A stretch of DNA of 64,000 nucleotides from Ursus arctos (GCF_023065955.2 NW_026622897.1:6763001-6827000), one strand, 5' to 3'; numbered from the stretch's first letter, positions 1 to 10,866 are shown. Notes: generated by a model from the sequence alone, not told the origin. Program-made: numbers and translations.

Positions 1-944
1 ACAGATCCCTCCAGCAATCCCCACGGACAAGGGTGAGGGCAAGAGGTGAAGGCGAGCGCCCTGCCCGACGATGCCTAGATCCAGAGGTTGCAGGGGCAGG
101 GCAGAAAAGCCAGCCTGAGGGCACGAGAGAAAACCTCTCCGCGACTCAGCTCACTGATTCCTCGGTTTCTCGGTAGCAGCCCAGATTCATTCTGACATGA
201 AGAAGTAACTTTCCTAAAATGCAGAAGGAGGCAGGACCCTCAACCCCATCTGAAAGGGCAAAAACGACCATGAGAAAGATGAAGACCACTCCCATGGGGA
301 CACTTTTTCTCTGGGAATTAACCGCAGCGTATTTGGGGAGCGGGACCACCGATGAGATTCTGCCAGCTCTGTTTTCTCTCATCCGGAATTTTACCTGCCT
401 GACCACTTCCTCCTGATATATTAAGATGCACCCCCAAATTAGAGCAATTTGGGACACTGTACGTAGAGGGACGTTCATCCGCGATGACAAGTCACGCTCC
501 CAGTTTGGCGGGTAAAAGCCCTGGGGAGAATCCCAGAGAGAGTTGTGCCCATCACGTATACTTGGAGGTTGAACAAAAAAACAAATGTAAACTATCTGCA
601 ATAATTTCATCAAAGAGTGGAAACACAACTTCCGTGACACACATCAGTTCCCTCCCTTCCCGACCCACGTGTGACCCCGTTCCCTCCCTACCCTATTGAG
701 GCTGCAGAACAATCCAGCCATGACATTATCCAACACTTCGAACTCCAGGTTAGCTATGAGAAGATTAAAAATAAAAACAAAAAACAAAAAAACAGATATC
801 TTCTCTGCAACATTCAATGCCAAAAGTAAAGGGAATCCCACAATTTTTAAAGGAAACAGCCATGACTCATGAGTTCTACAATTCAGTAAAGTGCCTTTTT
901 CATATAGCAATAATGGAAAAATCTTATCAAATATGCAGATCTTC
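1..944. other. Unique sequence, no recognised repeat or exon
   Basis: I recognise no interspersed repeat here. The first 550 bases have more CpG dinucleotides than most of the window but do not form a clear CpG island. A 164-residue open frame lies on the minus strand (146-640), with two shorter frames on the plus strand. None resembles a known domain, and codon use gives no support for coding. It could be an unassigned ancient repeat or ordinary intergenic DNA. Confidence 0.4.
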
Positions 945-958
945 AGAAAATACACAAC

Positions 959-1141
959 GGGGGCTCCTGGGTGGCTCAGTGGGTTAAACGTCTGCCTTCA
1001 GCTCAGATCAAGATCCCAGGGCCCTGGGATCTCCCCGTGTCAGGCTCCTTGCTCAGCTGGGAGTCTGCTTCTCCCTCTGCCATTCCCCCTGCTTATGCGT
1101 GCTCTCTCTCTCTCTGTCAAATAAATAAATAAAATCTTTTA
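959..1141 (+). mobile_element. Carnivore tRNA-derived SINE (SINEC), intermediate age
   Basis: The element has the SINEC layout: a tRNA-like head (GGCTCCTGGGTGGCTCAGTG), a 'CTTCAGCTCAG' block, a CT-rich body and an AAATAAATAAATAAAATCTTTT tail region. It is flanked by a 14-base target-site duplication, AGAAAATACACAAC, at 945-958 and 1142-1155, so its ends are well fixed. The 'GTCTGCTTCTCCCTCTGCC' body marks the general carnivore subfamily rather than the youngest bear-type copies. Confidence 0.95.
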
Positions 1142-1288
1142 AGAAAATACACAACTCATGTACTCAACTAAGGAAAATGGTTTGAGGGTATACACCAGTG
1201 GCAGAGAAGAGTGCACTAAAGAAGTCACAGGGGCATGTACAGTGGCATGAAAGGCCCAGACACGGGAATTAAAACACATAACTAAATC

Positions 1289-1491
1289 GGGGCGCCTGGG
1301 TGGCACAGCGGTTGGGCATCTGCCTTCGGCTCAGGGCGTGATCCTGGCGTTATGGGATCGAGCCCCACATCAGGCTCCTCTGCTGAGAGCCTGCTTCTTC
1401 CTCTCCCACTCCCCCTGCTTGTCTTCCCTCTCTCTCTGGCTGTCTCTATCTCTGTCGAATAAATAAATAAATAAAATCTTTAAAAAAAAAC
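1289..1491 (+). mobile_element. Bear-type young SINEC copy
   Basis: This copy carries the bear-type head (GGGGCGCCTGGGTGGCACAG) and the 'GGGATCGAGCCCCACATCAG' box B region. The body ends in CTGTCGAATAAATAAATAAATAAAATC followed by poly(A). A 15-base duplication, ACACATAACTAAATC, sits at 1274-1288 and 1492-1506. The exact duplication and the near-consensus body point to a recent insertion. Confidence 0.95.
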
Positions 1492-1567
1492 ACACATAAC
1501 TAAATCTAAACAACCTGGAACATAAAATTATAAAACAAGATGGAAATGTAATTCCTAATCAATTCTA

Positions 1568-1740
1568 GGGGCGTCTGGGTGGCTCCGTCAGTTAAGCATC
1601 CAACTCCTGGTTTTTCTCAGGTCATGATCTCCAAGTCCATCGAGCCCACCTCCCCTCCCCTCTTTGGCTTCCTCTGCCCCTCCCTCCACTCCTACTGTCT
1701 CTCTCCCTCTCTCTTTGAAATGAATAAATCTTTAAAAGAA
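1568..1740 (+). mobile_element. Older degenerate SINEC copy
   Basis: It starts GGGGCGTCTGGGTGGCTCCG, keeps 'CAGGTCATGATCTC', and has a CT-rich body and an AATAAATCTTTAAAAG tail. The box B region is eroded and I see no clear target-site duplication, so it is older than its neighbours and the end is approximate. Confidence 0.85.
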
Positions 1741-2119
1741 AGAAATACTAAATTGTAAAAGACTATTACTTTAATAATTCAGTAATTATCTAGGAAGAAC
1801 TCCCAGAGGATACCAAGAAAAACCTGTGAAATGGAAAGAAATGTTATCCCTGATAAATTCTTCATCTTAATAGGTATCAGTCATTAGATATTATTTCATA
1901 CTAATAACCTGAGAAAGTTGTACCTAAGGATCTAAAAGAAATCATTGGTGAAACTAAATATTGACTTTAATCCATAAAATTACTGGAAGAGAATTAAAGA
2001 GGGGAAACCACAAACACTGACCGTATCAAAATAGAGAACAGAAGCAGCAAGAAGACAGAAACATGAAATAAAAGAAGTAATAAACATATCTTATAAAAAT
2101 AAATGTGAAGGAAATAATC
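1741..2119 (+). other. A-rich stretch, possibly old L1
   Basis: This A-rich sequence lies directly upstream of a recognisable L1 ORF2 relic and has the same strand composition (A over T). It may be the ORF1 or inter-ORF part of the same element. I cannot match it well enough to call. Confidence 0.3.
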
Positions 2120-2654
2120 TCACTATTAAAAGAAGTGATTTTTAATTGGATCAGAAAACAAAATCCAACTCTACATTGTGTGTAAAGAGATACACTCAAA
2201 AGTCACTCAGAAAAGTCAAGATAAAACAGCGGCATAAAGATACGTTATGTCAATATTCACTGCAAAAAAAAAAGAAAGAAAGAAAAAAGAAAACACGGGT
2301 TACAATGCAAACATCAAAGTAGAACTTAAGGAAAAAGGCATTAAGTAGAACAGAGCCACTTTTATTAAAAAGTGCAAATTCACAAGGAATGTTATCCATC
2401 ATAAACTGATGTGCCCAGTAACACACCATAGTAGACATGGTTTAAAAATAGATTACTGCAGATGTGAAGAAATTAACGTAATTAGTGCATTCCTAAAAGA
2501 TTAGGTCGATAAAAATAATCAATGAATAATAAAATCACTTTAATGCCTTCATAAATGCCACATTTACAGAGAGTACAGCTCCTTCCCAACCTGTGTGGAA
2601 CATACACGGAATCTCACCACATGTTGGGCAGCTACGGAAGGCTCGACAATTTTA

Positions 2655-2864
2655 TTTTATTTTATTTATTTATTTTTAAAGATTTTATTTATTTACTTGA
2701 CAGAGAGAGACAGCCAGTGAGAGAGGGAACACAAGCAGGGGGAGTGGGAGAGGAAGATGCAGGCTCATAGCGGAGGAGCCTGATGTGGGGCTCAATCCCA
2801 CAACGCCGGGATCACGCCCTGAGCCGAAGGCTGACGCTTAACGACTGAGCCACCCAGGCGCCCC
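2655..2864 (-). mobile_element. Bear-type SINEC, reverse orientation
   Basis: The poly(T) end comes first and the tRNA-like head (complement of GGGGCGCCTGGGTGGCTCAG) last, so the element is on the minus strand. A 15-base duplication with one mismatch, GGCTCGACAATTTTA and GGCTTGACAATTTTA, is at 2640-2654 and 2865-2879. It lies within the L1 relic. Its tail contains a TTTTA/TTTAT-rich microsatellite. Confidence 0.95.
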
Positions 2865-2946
2865 GGCTTGACAATTTTAAACCATTGATATGGTACAGAC
2901 CCTATCTGACCATAATGCAGAAATAAATTAAAAACAATCATTAAAA

Positions 2947-3152
2947 GGGGCACCTGAATGGCTCAGTTGGTTATGTGTCTGGCTTCAGCTCAGGTCGTGA
3001 TCTCAGGGTCCTAGGATCAAGCCCCGCATTGGGCGTCCTGCTTAGCAGGCAGTACGCTTCTCCCTCTCACTCTGTAGTGCCCCCTGCTTGTGCTCTCTCT
3101 CTCTCTCTCTCTCTCTGTCAAATAAGTAAAATCTTGAGAGAGCGAGAGAAAG
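2947..3152 (+). mobile_element. SINEC copy with expanded CT tract
   Basis: The head reads GGGGCACCTGAATGGCTCAG, followed by 'CTTCAGCTCAGGTCGTGATC'. The CT-rich body has an expanded (CT)n run at about 3095-3117, and the AATAAGTAAAATC tail leads into GA-rich sequence. Imperfect flanking repeats AATCATTAAAA (2936-2946) and AATCATTTAAAA (from 3153) are likely the target-site duplication. The head faces the minus-strand SINE 82 bases upstream. Confidence 0.88.
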
Positions 3153-3200
3153 AATCATTTAAAAAAATAAAGAATCTCCAATTAGTTGGAAATTTTAAAA

Positions 3201-3764
3201 GGAAAAATTGGAAAGAAGGAAGGGAGGGCAGGAGGGCAGGAGGGCGTGCTGTGCAGGGAAAGAACGCTTGTCTACCTAAGTCTTGGGCCAAAGAAGAAGT
3301 AACACCTGCAACTGGAGATATTAATTATAACATCATATTAGTTATAATGTGGATATTAATTATAATGAAACATTATATATGAAAATTTACAGGATATAAT
3401 TCTAGATCTATTCTTAGAGAAAATGCACAATCTTACTCGCATTCCTTAATTACCAGATTACTTCTCGTCATTTTTCCTTTTTTATTGATCTTGAATGTCT
3501 ATTTGAAGAACTATGACAACAAGAGAAAAAGAGAGGAAAAAATGTAGCCAACGTGAGATACAAATAAATCACCGAAGGAATTTTTTAGCATGGCAGGACT
3601 TGATCATGCCAATCATTGTAGGCTTCATGGGTCTCTGATCCAAACAGTCACAGCTCTGGCAACAGACTTCCCCATTTCCTAATGAATGATGAACTTTGGA
3701 AGCAGCCAGCCATTGTTCCAATCCCTGTGACCACATGAAATGACCCTCATAGAGCTTTCCCTAC
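3201..3764. other. Unassigned AT-rich sequence
   Basis: A short GGA-rich run (about 3213-3245) is followed by AT-rich DNA with TTAATTATAA motifs near 3320-3365. I recognise no repeat family or exon. Part of the left end may belong to the L1 relic upstream. Confidence 0.4.
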
Positions 3765-3832
3765 ATACCAGCCATTGTTTGAAGCAATTTTCATGTATTA
3801 ATTCATTTAATCCTCACCACAAACTAAGGATA
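3765..3832 (-). mobile_element. MIR fragment
   Basis: The core 'CATGTATTAATTCATTTAATCCTCACCAC' region matches the complement of the 3' half of the mammalian-wide MIR element. Only about 70 bases are recognisable. Confidence 0.7.
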
Positions 3833-5063
3833 CAATACACTGCCCCAATATGGGCTTCTTTCCAATTGCTAAGTGAATTTATTACCTAAAGATTTGATTC
3901 TCTGCCCTCCCCATTTCCAGTTTATAAAAATGTGTGGTCCTTTTCTAATCTTGTAACTAAATAATCACCCAACGAAGCGTGTCATGTAATCAGAAGGCCT
4001 CTTATTTTTCCAAGAGCCGTGTGCCCTCTATTTTTCTAATATATCCACCCTGTGTTCATCGGAGGACCACCCCAGATCCGCTCAGGGATGATCAGAAAGA
4101 ACCAAAATTATTAAAATTGTCTACTTTGGATTTAAAGAATGTAGTGTTTCCTGTCTAGGTGATGTTCACAATTTTTCCGATTTGTGATGACAGAGATGAA
4201 CCAGGGTGTTGACATATGTTCAAATAATAGAACTTTTCCTTTTTAACTATACACTTACGGGGAGTAAAACCAAATAAATAGAGCCAGCGGATGTTAAAAG
4301 CAACATTCAGCTCTGACGCACAGTTGCAGCTAACCAACGAACAGCTGTAATGCTATTTTGCAATGAATCTTGTTTTAATATTTCACAGAAAATTATTAAA
4401 ATTAAAAATTCGATGAGTATAGCTTAGCAATCAAAAATCGTCCCATGAAGCCTCTACAAAATCAGCCCGAGAGGTCACTGCAAACTCTCCTAGCTCTCTA
4501 AAGATAATTAGTTTCTTTTGAATAATGCTTAAAGGAGAAATCGTCTTTTAGCTCTATGAGTGAGTTAATCTTCTGGGATTTTTTTTTCCCCCAAACAGGA
4601 AATTTCTCTGAAACTCTATGGTGCAAAACTACAAAAAGAAAGGGGGAAAAAATCCTAGGCTAATGAACAAATAAGAAATCGAAATTGCTTGGTTCATCAA
4701 CTACATTATCCCTTATTATGTCTGGGACCTACCATGCTTTAATTTTTTACCGGCTAGAAGTGAGAGGAGAATGCTTTAAAGAAGTTGGAAATGCACCTAT
4801 TTGGGTGTTCAACAAAGCCCAGCATTTGTACATTCTGTCAAACAGTGGAGTGGGTTCAACAAAATGGACCCTCTCCCAGGCTAGTGAAGAGACATCTAGA
4901 GACAGAAGAAGGGTATATCCTTGCTCCAGCATTTTATCATCATTCATATTCCAGCATCCGTTGAATATCAGTAGTAAGGTTTATTGGTTCGTACATTCAG
5001 TCAACATACATCCTTCGTAATGATTTCTATTTATTATTCCTGCTGCTAGTGAACTATTATAGT
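3833..5063. other. Unassigned stretch of about 1.2 kb
   Basis: I see no SINE, LINE, LTR or exon signature. The composition is mixed and mildly AT-rich, with a T/C run near 4580. Short open frames on both strands show no known motif. Confidence 0.4.
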
Positions 5064-5096
5064 AGTGGTGGTGGTGGTGATTTTATTATTATTAAT
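5064..5096. repeat. Short (GTG)n/(ATT)n trinucleotide tract
   Basis: A run of about five GTG units passes directly into ATT units. It is too short to be strongly unstable but is a plausible small microsatellite. Confidence 0.75.
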
Positions 5097-5619
5097 CATT
5101 AGGAAAAGAGTCATTTTCATTCTCAGAAGGACTGCATCCAACCTAGCATCTCCTCCCAGGTTACTGCCAGGGCTCTCTTTCCCTAGAGTAAGAAGCATTA
5201 TTGCTATGCTGGGCTTCGTCAAATGGGCAGCATCTAAGTCCCGTAAAATACAAAAGGCGCCATATCTTAAGAAGACAGGTCGTAACCCTGAATTCAGTGC
5301 AGCACATGAAACCACACCCCTAGAATCAAAAAATGTGTCAAAAACCAGAGAGTCTGGCCTCCCTGTCCTCTGAGGGGAACTCTGGAAATAAGACACACAG
5401 CCCACGAGTATGGTGGGAGGACTGACCATAAGACAGAGAGAGAGAGTGCTCACCAGTTTGGGTTGCATCAGATTGGTCTTATTCTATATCAGAAATGTGG
5501 TGTCTTTGTGGGGACCCATGATAGGTAGGGTTTTCCAGAAAAATTTTTCAAATACAGTCATTGAAATGATTAAATGTATGTGCTGGCATGGGAGGATACA
5601 AGTACTGTGAAGGAAATTA
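5097..5619. other. Unassigned sequence upstream of L1
   Basis: No repeat family recognised. Open frames of 102 residues (+) and 140 residues (-) overlap here in opposite directions and look like chance. Confidence 0.35.
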
Positions 5620-6853
5620 TGATGCACTCTTAGGGTTTTCTTAATAAGAACATTTTGGTTAGAACTTCCACTTCTGGTCCTAAGATAGTAATGGGCTCTA
5701 GAATTACCCTCCCACCATAAACAACTAGAAAAGTGGACCAAAAAAATAACAAGAGTAGCAGCCTCAATATCGAACCACAGGTAGCACAGTGGTGTCTTCG
5801 AGAAGGGAGACATGCCAAGCAAGGACCTAGAAGCGTCCATGAGTTGAGGAGACAGTTTGGGTTTGGGGACATTGAAATGGCCAGAATTTATAGGGCAGAG
5901 CCCTAGAGAAGAGGGAGACGCATGGAGAAACAACACCAGAAATCTGCCTAGGAGTCTGCTTGAATTCTGGACTGAATACCAATCTGCACAGGCATTGGAT
6001 AAAACTCCACAAGTCCAGGAAAAATTAACTTCCGGGGAAAAAGTAATTACCAGGCCACTTGAAACAGGATGAGTCTCAGAGCTCACACGGGACTGGGAAT
6101 CATTCAAGTTCCCAAAAGCCAGAGTAAAGAAGTGCTGGTGAATGCAGAGGGCATTTAGGCAAGATCCCAGAGAAATCATGCCTTGTAGTAGGACAAAATT
6201 AACCACAGAAAAGAAGCTACTCTAGATATTTACACTGAGGAGTTTAAAAACAAACCTTGATCTAATCTGCATCTAACTTAATTGCGTGCTAGAATGAAGT
6301 CAACCCTCTTCAAAGAAATAACAATAAAACCCAGCACTCAGTAACATAAAATTCTCCATGTTCATCATCCAAAAAAATTACCATAAGAATAAACATAAGA
6401 AGGAGCGGGAAAAAATGTGACTCACGATGAAGAGAAAATAAATTAACGGAAATATAATCGGAAATAACAGAGATGATGGAATTAACAGGCAGAAGTACCG
6501 TAACAGGTATTATAAATATCTTCAATATGCTTAAGGGTCTATAGGAAAAGATGAACATATGAGAATTTCTAGATGGAACTTCTAGAGATGAAAAATAAAA
6601 TATCCATTGTATAGGATTAATATCAAGTTAGACATCACAGAAAGAAAGATTGGTGAACTCGATGATGTAGCAAAAATTTGTCCCAAATGAAACAAAGAAA
6701 AAAGAATGAAGAAAAAAATTGGACCCTGAGTGACATATGGGAAGATATCTAACAGTCTAACATACATGTGTTTGAAGAAATAATGGCCAAAAGTGTTCCA
6801 AATTTGTTCAAAACTATAAATGCATATACCTGAGAATTTCAACAAACAGCAAG

Positions 6854-6855
<2 letters not shown>

Positions 6856-6888
<33 letters not shown>
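6856..6888. repeat. (AC)n microsatellite
   Basis: About 16 uninterrupted AC units lie inside the L1M element. This length is usually polymorphic in mammals. Confidence 0.97.
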
Positions 6889-6892
<4 letters not shown>

Positions 6893-7055
6893 ACACCAAG
6901 GCACAACATAATCAAATTACTGAAAAACAAGAACAAAGAGAAAACCCTACAGTTATCTAAAGAAAAAAAGGCATGTTACATAGAATGGAACAAAATTAAG
7001 AATGACCGTACCCTTCTCATCAAAAACTAGGCAAGCCAAAAGAAAATTGTATTCG

Positions 7056-7543
7056 TATCTACTGCAACTTAACAAATCACCCCAAAACTAGTGGCTTTAA
7101 ACCACACAATGACATATTATCTCTCACAATTTTTGTGTGTAAGGAGTTTGGGACTGGCTCATTTAGGCAGCTCTGGTAGGGCTTCTCATGAGATTTCTGG
7201 ACGGGGGACGGAGAATCCACTTTCAAGGCGTATCAGCCTCCTGTCTGACAAGTTGACTGATGCTGACAAGTTTGTTTCTCTCCAAGTGGGCCACTTCGTG
7301 AGACTGCTTGAGATCCTCGTATCACGGTGAGTGGCTGTGTCCAGAATGAGTGTTCCAAGAAACCCAGCGGCAAGATGCGCTGACTACATAACCATTCTGA
7401 GAAGTGACAGACATCATGCAGTTTCAGTCATATTCTGTTGATCATATGGGTTGGTCCTGATTCCGTGGGGGTCAGAACTACACACGTGAGCACCAGGAGG
7501 TGAGGGGCATTGACGGCCATCTTGGAGGCTGGCTGCCATAACA
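7056..7543 (-). mobile_element. MaLR-like LTR inserted in L1M
   Basis: Read on the minus strand it starts TGTTATGGCAGCCAGCCTCC and ends near 'CCACTAGTTTTGGGGTGATT' and TTGCAGTAGATA. These are features I associate with MLT1-type non-autonomous ERVL (MaLR) LTRs. L1M sequence lies directly on both sides, so it is an insertion. It appears to be a solo LTR with no internal region. The subfamily is uncertain, and I found no convincing 5-base duplication. Confidence 0.6.
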
Positions 7544-8563
7544 ATTGAACATTTTTTGAGTGCTTGAGAGAAAAAAAAAAAAAAACCCAAAAACTTCAGC
7601 AGAGTACTTTATATGTGACAAAATCTTTCAAAGATGAAGGCAAAATAAAGCATTTATCAAATAAAAACCGTGAGAAGTGCCACCAGTAAACCTGCACTGC
7701 AAGAAATATTAAAGTAAGTGCTTCTGACAAAAAGAAAATCACACTAGATGAAAATCTGATTCTACCCGAAGGAATAAAGAACGCGAGAAATGGTAAATAT
7801 GTAGGTAAGTGTCGCATACATTTTTTTCTCAATTTTACATTTACATAAAAGATAATTGACCACTTAAAACAGCAATAATAACAATAATGTATCGGGGCTT
7901 ATCATGTATTTAGATATAAGAGGTAGAACAACAATACACCAAGAGTAGAAGGAGAAAATGGAAATGCGCTATTGCCCAATCTTTGTGTTATATGTGAAGT
8001 GGCAGAATATCTCATGAGTTTGCACGGTGATAAATTAAAGATGCATATTGTGAGCATTAGAACAACCGCTAGAAGATATGTATCTGAGTACATTTCAGAA
8101 GAAGTTTACGTGAGATATAAATTGATATTTCATCATAATAAAGAAGTCAATTCATCAAGAAGACACAACGGTGTCAGGCATGTGTAGATTTGATAAAACA
8201 CAACCCTGAAAGCCGACCAAGAGAAAATCTACAGAAGGTGATGGAGAAATAAACCAATCTGTCATGTCTAAAGTTAAGAAGACTCTCTAGACACAGCTTT
8301 GGTGAGGATGCGAAGCAACTCGAACCGTCACATGCCGCTGGTGGGGACGTAATAAGGTACACCTGCTTTGGAAAACTGGCAGTTTCTTAAGAATTTCTCT
8401 GGGTTCATGTCGCCTCGCTGGCCAAGTCTGTGCAGACGTAGTCAGCCCACCAGCTAGCACCTGCCAAGGACGCTGTCTCTGAGGAAACTCTACAGAAGGA
8501 GGAACACAGGAAGCTCTGGAGAAGAAAAATCCAATCTATAGAGATCAAAAAAGAGATCAGTGG

Positions 8564-8767
8564 GGGGCGCCTGGGTGGCACAGCGGTTAAGCGTCTGCCT
8601 TCGGCTCAGGGCATGATCCCGGAGTTCTGGGATCGAGCCCCACATCAGGCTCCTCCACTATGAGCCTGCTTCTTCTTCTCCCACTCCCCCTGCTTGTGTT
8701 CCCTCTCTCGCTGGCTGTCTCTATCTCTGTCGAATAAATAAATAAAATCTTAAAAAAAAAAAAAAAG
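8564..8767 (+). mobile_element. Bear-type young SINEC in the L1M 3' UTR
   Basis: It has the GGGGCGCCTGGGTGGCACAG head, a near-consensus body and a CGAATAAATAAATAAAATC tail with poly(A). The 12-base duplication AGAGATCAGTGG is at 8552-8563 and 8768-8779. The L1 sequence reads continuously once the SINE and one duplication copy are removed. Confidence 0.97.
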
Positions 8768-8935
8768 AGAGATCAGTGGTTGCTTGGGACCAGGGTGGGA
8801 AGGACTGGCTGGGAAGAAGCACAAGGGAAACTTTTGAGGTGGTGACTACACTTGTCAAAGTTCATCCTACTCTAAACTGAAAGCAGATGGCCATATTGTA
8901 TGCAAAGTATGCTTTAATACAATTTATTTTTTAAA

Positions 8936-9660
8936 AACACTTTGACCTCATCATGTGTCTGGTATATGTTTACATACAATTCAAGGGTTCCTGAAATTAG
9001 TTTGTCACCTTAAATAGATCAAATAACTTCTGTATGTCCCCGTTATTTAGGAAGGTGAAGTCAAAGCCATATCCTTAAATTAAACTAAAAAGCTGAGATT
9101 TCACATACCTACGTTGCACTCTTTCAAAAACAGTTTTATTTAAAAATGTGTAGTTGTTGCATATAATTTTCAAATGTAAGTTTGTTTTTCTGCTGTCAGG
9201 TACTTACAAATACTCCCTTGTAAAATCTTAAAGGAAAATGAAACCAGGACAAACAACTCAAAATCTATGCAATGTTCTAATCTGAGCAACAACAATAACA
9301 AAAAAACAATAATCCTGGTAGAAAATACCAGTCCCATTAAAGTGACTTTTTATTCCTAATAAATAACAAAATGCTATTATAAATATGGGAATCTCTCCCC
9401 AAATCTCATGTTGTATAAGTAAGGGGGGGTAAAGGACTGAGTTTCCCCATTTACAGAGAGAAAGGGCAAATGCTCAGAGATCAAATGAGCCACCCAGTAA
9501 GTACTTCTAAGATCGAGCACGTGGCCAGGCTGGGGGAGGGGTAACAGGATGGATGCGCAATGTGCCCAATGCTGTATTCCCACACGCGGGGCTGCGTGCA
9601 GCTCTGTGAGCAGGTTTTGCCTTCAGCTGCGTTACTTGGTTGCGGTTAAAATGCTCGGGA
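8936..9660. other. Unassigned stretch
   Basis: AT-rich DNA with a G7 run near 9423. No repeat family or exon recognised. Confidence 0.4.
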
Positions 9661-9747
9661 AAAATGAAATGAAATGAAATGAAATGGAATGAAAAAATGA
9701 AATGAAATAAAATGAAATGAAATAAAATAAAATAAAATAAAATAAAA
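9661..9747. repeat. (AAATG)n/(AAATA)n pentanucleotide microsatellite
   Basis: Units of AAATG, with one AAATGG interruption, grade into pure AAATA units over about 87 bases. The flanks AAAATGCTCGGGAAAA and AAAATGCTGGGGAAAA are near-identical, as though the array grew inside a duplicated segment. Confidence 0.92.
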
Positions 9748-10049
9748 TGCTGGGGAAAATCTACATCATCAAAGAATGTGACTTTCACTGTATATGGGCA
9801 CCATTCTCCAATTTATGGATCATGCGTGAGCCAGTCTGACTTACAGAAACAGGTGTCAGAGTAGCAGAATAGAGTGTATTTTTTGGTGAATCTTTGAGCT
9901 CAAAAGTCAATTTCTCGGGAAAACTTTCCCAACCCCCTCGCCCCAGGCCAGGGCAGACCCAGCCAGGCTCACATTCCTGGAGCTGTCTGTACTTTTCCTT
10001 CAAGTTTGTGTCCTTCTGAAATTACCTTTGCCATTGGATTATAAGGTGT
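9748..10049. other. Unassigned stretch
   Basis: Nothing recognised. Minus-strand open frames here show no known domain. Confidence 0.4.
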
Positions 10050-10148
10050 CGTTTTCCTCACTCCTGTATCCTCAGCACCTGCCATGGTGCCTAAGCTCAA
10101 GAGCCAACCCGATATTGGTCGACTGAAAGAATTCCTTAATTAATTAAA
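10050..10148 (+). mobile_element. L2 3' end fragment
   Basis: The pattern 'tcactcctgtatcctcagca' followed by 'tgccatggtgcctaagctca' and a tail near TTAATTAATTAAAT matches the 3' terminus of L2, which usually reads 'ccccagcgcctagaacagtg' and ends in a short tandem tail. It is strongly diverged. Confidence 0.6.
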
Positions 10149-10744
10149 TGTTAAGATGCCATTAAAGTAAAACCTTACTTGCTCTCAGCTATGGCGTTTA
10201 TAAAATTAAACTTTATAATACTGTTCTTTTTCCTTATGCCTTTGTTTTCTTTCTGTTTAAAATAAGAGACAGAAATCCTGGATTATGTATGGATCTACCC
10301 TGTTGGTGACAGTGACAAAAAACAGTGGGAAGACACGGGAAGAAAGATAATGAGCTTGAAAGATGAATAAAAAAAATAATTGTCCCTGTGGCTGCCAGCT
10401 CTCCGTTGTAAACGATTATCAAGTGAGCCTGCTTAGATCAAGGTAAGCCCACCTGACTTCACCTGTCAAACCCATCTCCAGGGCTGAATTAAGAAAGTCG
10501 TTGAAAACAATATTATTACAACAATTTGTTTCTACAAAATTCACTCGGTTATTACCATCTACTTTATTTCTCATTGTAAATGGCACCGTAGAGGAATTTG
10601 TCTCACACGGATTAGACCACAGCACATATGCAGCTTTGTAATGAGTAGAGGGAGAAACGGAATCAGTATAATAAATATTGCTTTATTTTTTCCCCTTCCA
10701 AAATGCTATGCCATTGTTCTTCCCTCAAAATTCTACAGAGTATC
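10149..10744. other. Unassigned AT-rich stretch
   Basis: No repeat or exon recognised. Two short minus-strand frames are not supported. Confidence 0.4.
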
Positions 10745-10866
10745 GAGGTGCCCGGCTGGCTCAGTCGGAAGAGCGTGTGCGACTCTTGATCTTGGGATTG
10801 TGATTTCGAGCCCCACGTTGGACATGAAGGCTACTTAAAAGAAAAGAAAGGAAAAAAAAAGAAAGG
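10745..10866 (+). mobile_element. Short tRNA-Lys-like SINE (old SINEC)
   Basis: The tRNA-like part, 'GGCTGGCTCAGTCGGAAGAG' through 'TTCGAGCCCCACGTTGG', is followed by 'GGCTACTTAAAAG' and an A/G-rich tail. This is the short carnivore SINE type without the CT-rich body. Because of the intact-looking B-box region (GATTTCGAGCC) it could be mistaken for a tRNA. The tail and lost arms argue against a real tRNA gene. Confidence 0.8.

Larger units (their letters stand above)
2120..3200 (+). mobile_element. Old L1 (L1M-type) relic, ORF2 endonuclease region
   Basis: Several blocks match the 5' part of L1 ORF2 in the right order. These are a 'caaaatccaactctacattg' block near 2160, an 'atgcaaacatcaaagtagaac' block near 2306, an 'aatctcaccacatgttgggc' block near 2610 and 'tctgaccataatgcag' near 2904. 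The reading frame is destroyed by many changes. Two SINEs (2655-2864 and 2947-3152) interrupt it. The L1 sequence resumes after each, which supports one element rather than several. Confidence 0.65.
5620..8935 (+). mobile_element. Old L1M element with internal deletions
   Basis: Blocks along this stretch follow L1M order on the plus strand. First come a 5' untranslated-type region ('ggtcctaagatagtaatggg' near 5672) and a middle region ('cacaacataatcaaattact' near 6902). Then come 'ctgcactgcaagaaatatta' near 7693, a short ORF2 endonuclease piece ('gtcaattcatcaagaagaca' near 8147), the ORF2 3' end ('ttggtgaggatgcgaagc' near 8299) and the 3' UTR ('gatcagtggttgcttggg' near 8772). Most of ORF2 is missing, so the element is internally deleted or two fragments lie end to end. 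A MaLR-like LTR and a young SINE split it. The 240-residue minus-strand frame over 5484-6206 is antisense to it. Confidence 0.75.

Noticed and set aside
1..550. Possible CpG island or promoter
   Set aside because: CpGs are more frequent than in the rest of the window but GC content is moderate, and no TATA, initiator or exon with a splice donor is evident.
5484..6206. 240-residue open frame on the minus strand, the longest in the window
   Set aside because: It is antisense to the 5' region of an L1M element and has no recognisable domain.
10745..10866. tRNA gene-like sequence with B-box-like GATTTCGAGCC
   Set aside because: It is a tRNA-derived SINE head with an A-rich tail and no intact cloverleaf. 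The same applies to all other SINE heads in the window.
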